From Sistotremastrum niveocremeum HHB9708 (Eukaryota > Basidiomycota > Agaricomycetes > Sistotremastrales > Sistotremastraceae), in NCBI GenBank assembly GCA_001630475.1, contig KV419409.1, positions 248,001 through 312,000 on the forward strand: 64,000 nucleotides of DNA, in the 5' to 3' direction. This document shows positions 58,089-64,000 of this stretch, in pieces (within the stretch, counting starts at the first letter, position 1; each line of letters opens with the position of its first letter). Position numbers and translations under genes: made by a program. The notes beneath the pieces were generated by a model that saw only the letters and a list, made by a program, of their open reading frames with translations, ran no database searches and was not told where the DNA came from.

Positions 58089-58986
58089 TTACTCGACGCA
58101 CTAGAAAACCATGAGAAATAGATTCATAGTTTGGGGGCGGGTGGGCGAAATACCAACCTGAGAGTAGTATATATTATCCACAACGCAAGTGAAACCGTCA
58201 GGGCAACCAGTAGGCCCTTGATATCCTAAACCACCTTAAAACATATAGTAATCAGTGATATTCGCTATCAGTTTGCGGGAAGTGGGACAGACCACATTGG
58301 CCCCATGGTACTTGGGTACCCACGGCAACCTGGGAGAATGAACAAGTTGGTTGCGAGTTCGGTATGTTGGGGTTGGTCAGAGTAGTTGCTTGGATAGTGG
58401 TAGGCGGTCCCGTCTGCGGAAACAATCCGTTTCATTTCTTCGTATTCCTGATAGCAAATTCCCACGTACCCCAAGCGTCTGCAGTGATATTAAAATAAAA
58501 TGAATGAATTGGTGATTAGCCTGCTTACCGTAGTGTATTGACAAGACTCAGCACAGGTGGTGGAAGTGATTGGCCTTCCCGGGATTCCGTTGCAGCTGAA
58601 AGTACAAAGATGATATACGGTCGTGTTGAGATCCGTCGGGGCTTGTGTTGGGGTGGGCGTTGCAGTAGCGATATTCGATCCGCTCGTCTTCATCCTCCCG
58701 GTAAGTAATTAGTGGGGTCTATAGTGTCGCAGACTCACTGCAGTAGCACACAACGTCACTGAGGAATTTGCGGCGACTAGTCCATAGGTTTCACAGCAGA
58801 CATCTGTTGAAGTGGGAGGTGTAATCGACGTTGCGGCCAACGGAATTGCCACAATCTAGAAAGGGGAAGTGAAACACGTGATTGAGGAAATGGAGTAGAT
58901 GTAAGACAACTAACTCCATAGACGACTTGCATAGACGACGTAAATAGAACTAGAGATGTTCCGATATATCGCTTGGACGCAATCAT
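58089..58986 (-). CDS. Secreted CBM1 protein B
   Basis: The start at 58986 gives MIASKRYIGTSLVLFTSSMQ, a signal peptide region. The next exons give IVAIPLAATSITPPTSTD, a Cys-containing part (VCCETYGLVAANSS) and NTTVYHLCTFSCNGIPGRP with further cysteines. The C-terminal CBM1 is PWGQCG, an intron, then GLGYQGPTGCPDGFTC and DNIYYSQ, an intron, then a last exon encoding CVE and the stop at 58089. Trp, Tyr and Tyr form the cellulose-binding face. About seven exons are inferred. Unlike protein A, it has an extra Cys-rich segment before the module; I do not recognise that segment as a known domain. No catalytic domain is visible. Confidence 0.75.
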
Positions 58987-60806
58987 TTTGACACAACCTT
59001 CAGCGGAAAACGATGCGAGTCTTTATGCATAGAGAATCTACAACACTCGGGCTGAACCTCGACGCCATACCATACTTCGTGCCCTTCGATGATGATGTTC
59101 GTCGGCAAAAATGTGGGGATCCAGCGGGATAGTGTCATGAAACATTAGCACGTCTCGGGCCTATGGGCAATAAGAATGGTCAGTATCTGACTCAGTATAT
59201 ACAAGAACTGCCCACTTTACACCGAGTCCGAGATCAGCTGTCCTCCCGGAAGGCAGCTCTGCCGAAGATCGAATGTAGGTTTGATCCGAGTGCTGCTAGT
59301 TTCTTTGAATGACCTTCAATTTTCTAAAGAATGCAGAGGCTTACGGGCATGAAACCCCGAAAGCGATGCAGATTTGCTGCTTCCCGCTGTTTCGTACGGG
59401 TTATCTAAGGGGGTCAGAATATCCCATTGTTATATCTTGTGTAGCGGCATATTTCGACAGTGACGGCGAAAGACGGCGGGATGCATCTCCAAAACTCGAG
59501 ATGCCAACGGCCCAACGAAGTAATACTGCCAGTTATTCATCGGCATTGCTGAGTCCTCCCAAAGATTGGTAAGGAACATTCGAAGATTGCGGTCTCCGGC
59601 CTGCGCAAGTTCTGGGATCTGAAATGACACAAGCTTCAGCTAGTAACACACTGCCACGGCGGTCTTCGAGGATGAGGCCGCGGAGCTGAGACTCGGCAAA
59701 ACCCGCAGCAACTTTCCACCAACGTCGACGTTGAGTCTCGAGATAACCGCGGCACCAAGAGAACTCTCGAGCTGGAGCAACCAAAGACACCTTCTGATCT
59801 TGAAAACATTATTGACGACCGTTTTCGGTGTCGCGATGTTGTATGCGACTCGAAAACTAGGTCCTGCCTTGTTGTTTATCTGGGGATCCAAAGGGCCATG
59901 CGCTGGTGATGGTATTCCCACATCATATGAGTCAAATGAATCTCTAGTGGATGCATTGAAAATATCGCGTCATAACTTCACCCTCTACGCTCAACTGGAT
60001 CGAGTGAATGGGCGGTGGTAGGGGCAGAACGCTTGCCTCTGTGCAAATCCCGGTGGATCCTGAGAACTCCTATGTCTCCGTCTCCGTCTTGTGAGAACGA
60101 AATGGTCAATAGAAGCACTTGAATGGCTGCTTCACTATCACATATCCATGGTACCTTGTACCTCAATTTGGGGCCAAAATCAAAGACCATCTTCAATCTT
60201 CAACGAAACTCAACTGCCATTCCGAGATAATAAAAACGACCAGCGGAAACCAGCTCTATAGCTGCTTTTTGTTACTTTCACTTGTGCACCACTGTTATAC
60301 TAATCCTACTCACCCCAGACGACGTTATCTCCGATAAATCCGAATTTCAGTCAAGCTATGCTCCTGCAAGAACGGGCACTCGAAGTGGTGACAACTGATT
60401 CCCGCTGGTTTCGTTCCTTTACTGAGGTCGAAACCTGTGCGTTCATAACCCTGAGTGTCCCTATGTCATTCCATTTCTGTCCTCTGTCCTATCACTGATC
60501 GTGTGAGCAGGTTAACCGCCTGCTAATCCTATCAGTCTGGACTCCTAGAATTCATACAAGAGTTGAATATATCGAGGCATGCCTGTCAAAGTGATAGATA
60601 TGTGCGCGAAACAGATCCATATTCGGATCCGCTGTCAAACAAACCGCCAGACTCCGCAGAGGAGCTGCAATGCCGTCTCCATATCTCGACCCTGTGCCTC
60701 AACGCGGTGGCGTGCTCACTGAGGGCTCTTCTAGAAGCATATAAACTGCCTATATATATAGAGGTCCCCCATCTCTTGTACTTCCCACCACCGCAGAGAG
60801 TCTATC
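58987..60806. other. Stretch with no supported gene
   Basis: About 1.8 kb. An open frame at 59731-60021 (plus) has one hydrophobic segment but no start context, splice model or family match, so I leave it unassigned. The end of this stretch is the promoter of DUF2235 copy 4. Confidence 0.4.
60751..60760 (+). promoter_or_regulatory. TATA-like element upstream of DUF2235 copy 4
   Basis: TATATATATA lies 47 bp before the proposed start at 60807, within a plausible range for a basidiomycete core promoter. Confidence 0.45.
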
Positions 60807-63203
60807 ATGAGCTCTGGTTATCAGCCCCTCTCAGATGTAGACAGTCAAAACACTACTGCACGTCTTTACGCTGACTCTATTCGTACCGAGTACTGACCAT
60901 CTTTTCATTGCACAGAACCCCTTAGCAAATCCAATCCCAGCTCCACCTCGGGCATCGCCTCCTTCAAAGTAATGTATCTCCTCGATTGTCTGAATCATCC
61001 ACTGATCTAGATCTCTGGTGCACCTCCAGCCCAGCAAATGGAGGTTCAAGTGATCAGGCACCACATTCGACTGGTGCGAATGTATCCATCGCTGACGGGA
61101 ATGCAAACTCACTGCTTACATCTAGTTCCAAACGGAAAGGATATTGTGCTTGTCCCCAATCCGATTGTCCCTCCCTCCATTCCGGTTGATACGACATGTT
61201 GGCCGCCTATAACAGCGAAACGAAACAGAACACTGGTCTTGTGCTTTGACGGGACAGGAGACCAAGTATGTTGCTCTCGAATTTTCTTGAAAAATTCCGT
61301 TCATGTCACATTCTTTAGTTCGACGAAGATGTTAGTTCACTTACTCTAAAGTCGGACAATCTGGATTAAAACCACCCACAGAATTCTAACGTCATCAAGT
61401 TCTTTCAATGCCTGAAGAAAAATGATCCAACAAGACAGATGGTATATTACCAGTCCGGGATCGGGACCTACGGAGAGTAAGTCCACCACGAAAGATGCTT
61501 GAATAATTTTGGTTCATTTCCTACTCACAATTTTCCAAGCCCCAACATCACAGGATTTATAAGACGATAGCACGTCATTAATATCGTTTCTTATTCGGTC
61601 AAACTCATTGCCTGACAGCGTGGCAACGAAACTCGACGAAGCAATTGCTAGGTATCTGCATGCTCACGTAAGTCTGTAGCTTCTGTAGCTCCTGCTTGCC
61701 CTCATTTTTGTTTCAATATCCACAGGTTCAAGAAGGTTACCGATTCTGTCAGTGCTTGCGAGACAATTGCACCCAATTAATTCTAACAGACATTGTCAGT
61801 GATGGAGCATTACGTGAAAGGCGATAGAATATGTTTGATTGGATTCTCTCGTGGGGCATACACGGCTCGTGCGCTCGCTGGGATGATACAAAGGGTTGGC
61901 CTGTTGCCGCAGTCAAACACACAACAAGTGCCTTTCGCTTGGAAATTCTACAAAGACCAATCTCATCAAGGTGACCAAAGAGTAAGCCCTGATTATCACA
62001 CACACTCGTTTACTCGACGGAGGGCATGTAGGCATCAGAATTCAAAGAGGCTTTCTCGAACAACGTTCGGATTGATTTCGTTGGCGTCTTTGATACCGTT
62101 GCTTCGGTCGGCATTATTCCGAAGCAGCTCCCCTTCACAGATGAAAATCGAGGTATCAGAGTGTTCAGACATGCCTTATCTCTGGATGAGCGTCGTATCC
62201 GCTTCCAGCCTAACCACTTCCATAACCCACCTCGGAAGACCACCGACTCCCAAGCCAACGAATCGGGACCATCGCATAAGACAACGGGTACGCTTCATCA
62301 ACGTGATGCTTTAACAGGAAAGAAGGTCGATCCTAAAGCCGAGAATACCGCATGGGATGAAACTGATCATAAAGAAGTCTGGTTCGCGGGTGGTCATGTG
62401 AGCTCTTCGCAATGCAGAACTGTGATCGCTAAGATGGTTCATCGACGTAGAGTGACGTAGGAGGAGGGAATGTCAAAAATAAGGTCACCGTCAACTTGGC
62501 CATGGTTCCGCTTCGCTGGTTGATACACGAAACGGTCGAGACACAAACAGGAATTCTGTTTGATCTAGCCCAGCTCTCTTTGATCGGTCTCGCCCCTCAG
62601 AACATTCTTCCCAAATTGCAAGAGAATGACCCGCCTCTTGTTCCACTTGATGTGGCTCTTCCTAAAGCTCCGGAGCCCATAGAGGACGAGTTAGCGGACG
62701 CTATAGAGCAAAGATTTGATCAGCTCCAGCGGAAATGGATTTGGTGGATTCTTGAACTAATTCCATCGAGAAATAGGGTGATGAACGAAAAGGGAGAGCT
62801 TGTGGTTGAAAAACCGTACTGGTATGCTGTCCCTCTTTTGTGTAATCGAATTCAGGTGGTTGAATCTGATGACAGGCGATGCAACCTTGGAAAGGGACGT
62901 CGTATTCCTATTTTCAAGGATCCTGATTGCCACGTTTACGTGCACAGCGCTGTCAAACACCGATACGAGAACTTCGAATATGTGGATGCATATAAGCAGG
63001 ACACAAACGGTCGAAAATGGGGCAAGTACCGACCGAAGGCCTATTGGGTTGATGACACAGGGAAAGAACATGCCCTTCGCTTTGAGACAGAGAATTTACC
63101 CCCGTCTTTCAAATGGTATGCGTTTGCTTTAATGGTGTTTATCCTAGATATGAGTGCTGATAATGGACGTGCAGGGCGGAATGATCATAGTGGTCAAACC
63201 TAG
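60807..63203 (+). CDS. DUF2235 alpha/beta-hydrolase, copy 4
   Basis: The close relative of copy 2. The start at 60807 gives MSSGYQPLSDVDSQNTTARL. The next exon gives ANPIPAPPRASPP (copy 2: ANPTPAPPPASPP). A Ser/Gly-rich linker and a 52-bp GTGCGA...TAG intron follow, leading to PNGKDIVLVPNPIVPP. The core holds TCWPPIT, LVLCFDGTGDQ, MEHYVKGDRICLIGFSRGAY, GVFDTVASVGII and RHALSLDERR. The C-terminal region holds PLRWLIHETVETQTGILFDL, GRRIPIF and RYENFEYVDAYKQD. At the last exon a 5-bp difference from copy 2 changes the end. If the conserved intron is spliced, the protein stops two residues after the conserved Trp. If it is retained, the frame ends at 63203. The catalytic core is otherwise intact. 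Confidence 0.84.
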
Positions 63204-63410
63204 TCGGATCATGTAAAACTATGTTCTTCTCGTGTTTGATTTGTAGCTATTGCGGCGGCCTTATTGTCAAACGGTCTCAACTATGAATGTAATGGACTGC
63301 TTCTACTATTGCTATTCACGTATGGGTTTCTGAGCGATTTGCAACGTGTATGAAAAGACATTTGCAATCCAGCAGATAGTTGTTCTCCGGAGGGGAGTTG
63401 CGCCTTGATA

Positions 63411-64000
63411 CTAGAGACACTGAGGGAGACGTGGGTCAATTACAAGCAACATTGTCGGCGCAATGAGACCGACCTGTGAATAATACGGCGCGGCCACAGC
63501 GTTGCACGTATAGCTCGGTGCACAAGCTGTTGGGCCTTCATATCCAATTCCACCTAGAATGTCTTGTGAGAGGGTATCCGAATTGAATGCCTAAATCATT
63601 ACATACCACATTGACCGTAGTGAGATTGAGTGAAGTAATCAGTTACCGTACTAGGAGAAGGAGAAGGCGTAGGAGTTGGTGGTGGTGGTGGTGAAACTGG
63701 CGTCGGGGTAGAAGAGGTCTGAGCAGTCGAGAGAGGCCATGGTCCTGGGCAGGCGTCGGTGCCTTGTACTAAAGGGTTTGTCATGGTGTAGGCTGTTGTG
63801 GTGCCAGCGGGTCCGGTCTAGCCAGATGTTGAGTGGTTCAGATATTTCCTAAGGCGGGACGGACTCACCCCGTACGTCTATAGAATACTGTGAGATCTTT
63901 GAGCGTCTCGATGTAATGATGTCGATTCTCACAGTGGACCAGGTGTAACTCTGAGGACAGGTGGTCGGGATGGAGCCGCCGCAGTGAATTGTCACTAATT
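63411..64000 (-). CDS. Secreted CBM1 protein C (5' end beyond window)
   Basis: The beginning of this gene lies to the right of the window. The visible exons give TTCPQSYTWST, then TGPAGTTTAYTMTNPL, a Pro-rich linker (STPTPVSPPPPPTPTP) and the CBM1. The module is SHYGQCG, an intron, then GIGYEGPTACAPSYTC and AAPYYSQ, an intron, then a last exon encoding CL and the stop at 63411. The two introns in the module lie at the same positions as in proteins A and B. The Pro-rich linker is the type that joins a binding module to another domain. Whether a catalytic domain lies upstream cannot be seen from here. Confidence 0.8.

Noticed and set aside
59731-60021. Open frame with one hydrophobic segment that might be a membrane protein.
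   Set aside because: No family match, no upstream or downstream exons and no promoter-like context.
1-64000. CRISPR arrays, bacterial operons, riboswitches, rRNA or tRNA genes.
   Set aside because: The window is eukaryotic with spliced genes; no regularly spaced repeats, rRNA text or tRNA box A/B pairs were found by eye, though a covariance-model search could still find a small RNA.

Overview
The window is nuclear DNA of a filamentous basidiomycete, most likely an Agaricomycete. Genes are cut by many 45-65 bp GT-AG introns, intergenic gaps are short, and several families typical of Agaricomycetes are present: DUF6535 membrane proteins, CBM1 modules, DUF2235 hydrolase expansions and a large basidiomycete transposase-like family. 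Several CBM1 secreted proteins and a NIS1-like effector would fit a plant-associated or wood-associated fungus. That ecology, and any closer placement such as Sebacinales, is inference only.

Layout from left to right. 1-4404: two minus-strand DUF2235 alpha/beta-hydrolase genes, the first running off the left edge. 5094-8392: an NHA1/Sod2-like Na+/H+ antiporter and a DUF1295 membrane reductase-like protein. 10534-19121: a disordered protein, a secreted phytase-like esterase, an ERG3-type sterol C5-desaturase and a secreted S53 (sedolisin) peptidase. 19708-30236: two RAE1-like WD40 paralogues flanking a large DUF6535 repeat protein and a NIS1-like secreted protein, then a small tail-anchored protein. 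32725-41101: a membrane glycoprotein, an insulysin/Ste23 M16 protease, a divergent LYRM5/ETFRF1 and PEX13 pair. 41146-48761: a segment bounded by a perfect 27-bp inverted repeat. It holds an intact-looking DDE-transposase-like gene and a second gene of unknown function. 48997-64000: eIF1A, three small CBM1 secreted proteins, an inverted paralogue of the membrane glycoprotein, and two more DUF2235 genes.

Housekeeping genes (ERG3, RAE1, STE23, PEX13, LYRM5, eIF1A, NHA1) sit among lineage-expanded accessory genes: DUF2235 four times, CBM1 three times, the membrane glycoprotein twice, DUF6535 and a NIS1-like protein. The most striking structural signal is the inverted-repeat-bounded segment inserted between PEX13 and eIF1A. 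The second is the DUF6535 protein with a series of repeats of about 124 residues. Exon joins were read by eye from splice signals, reading frame and family resemblance. Gene spans include introns.
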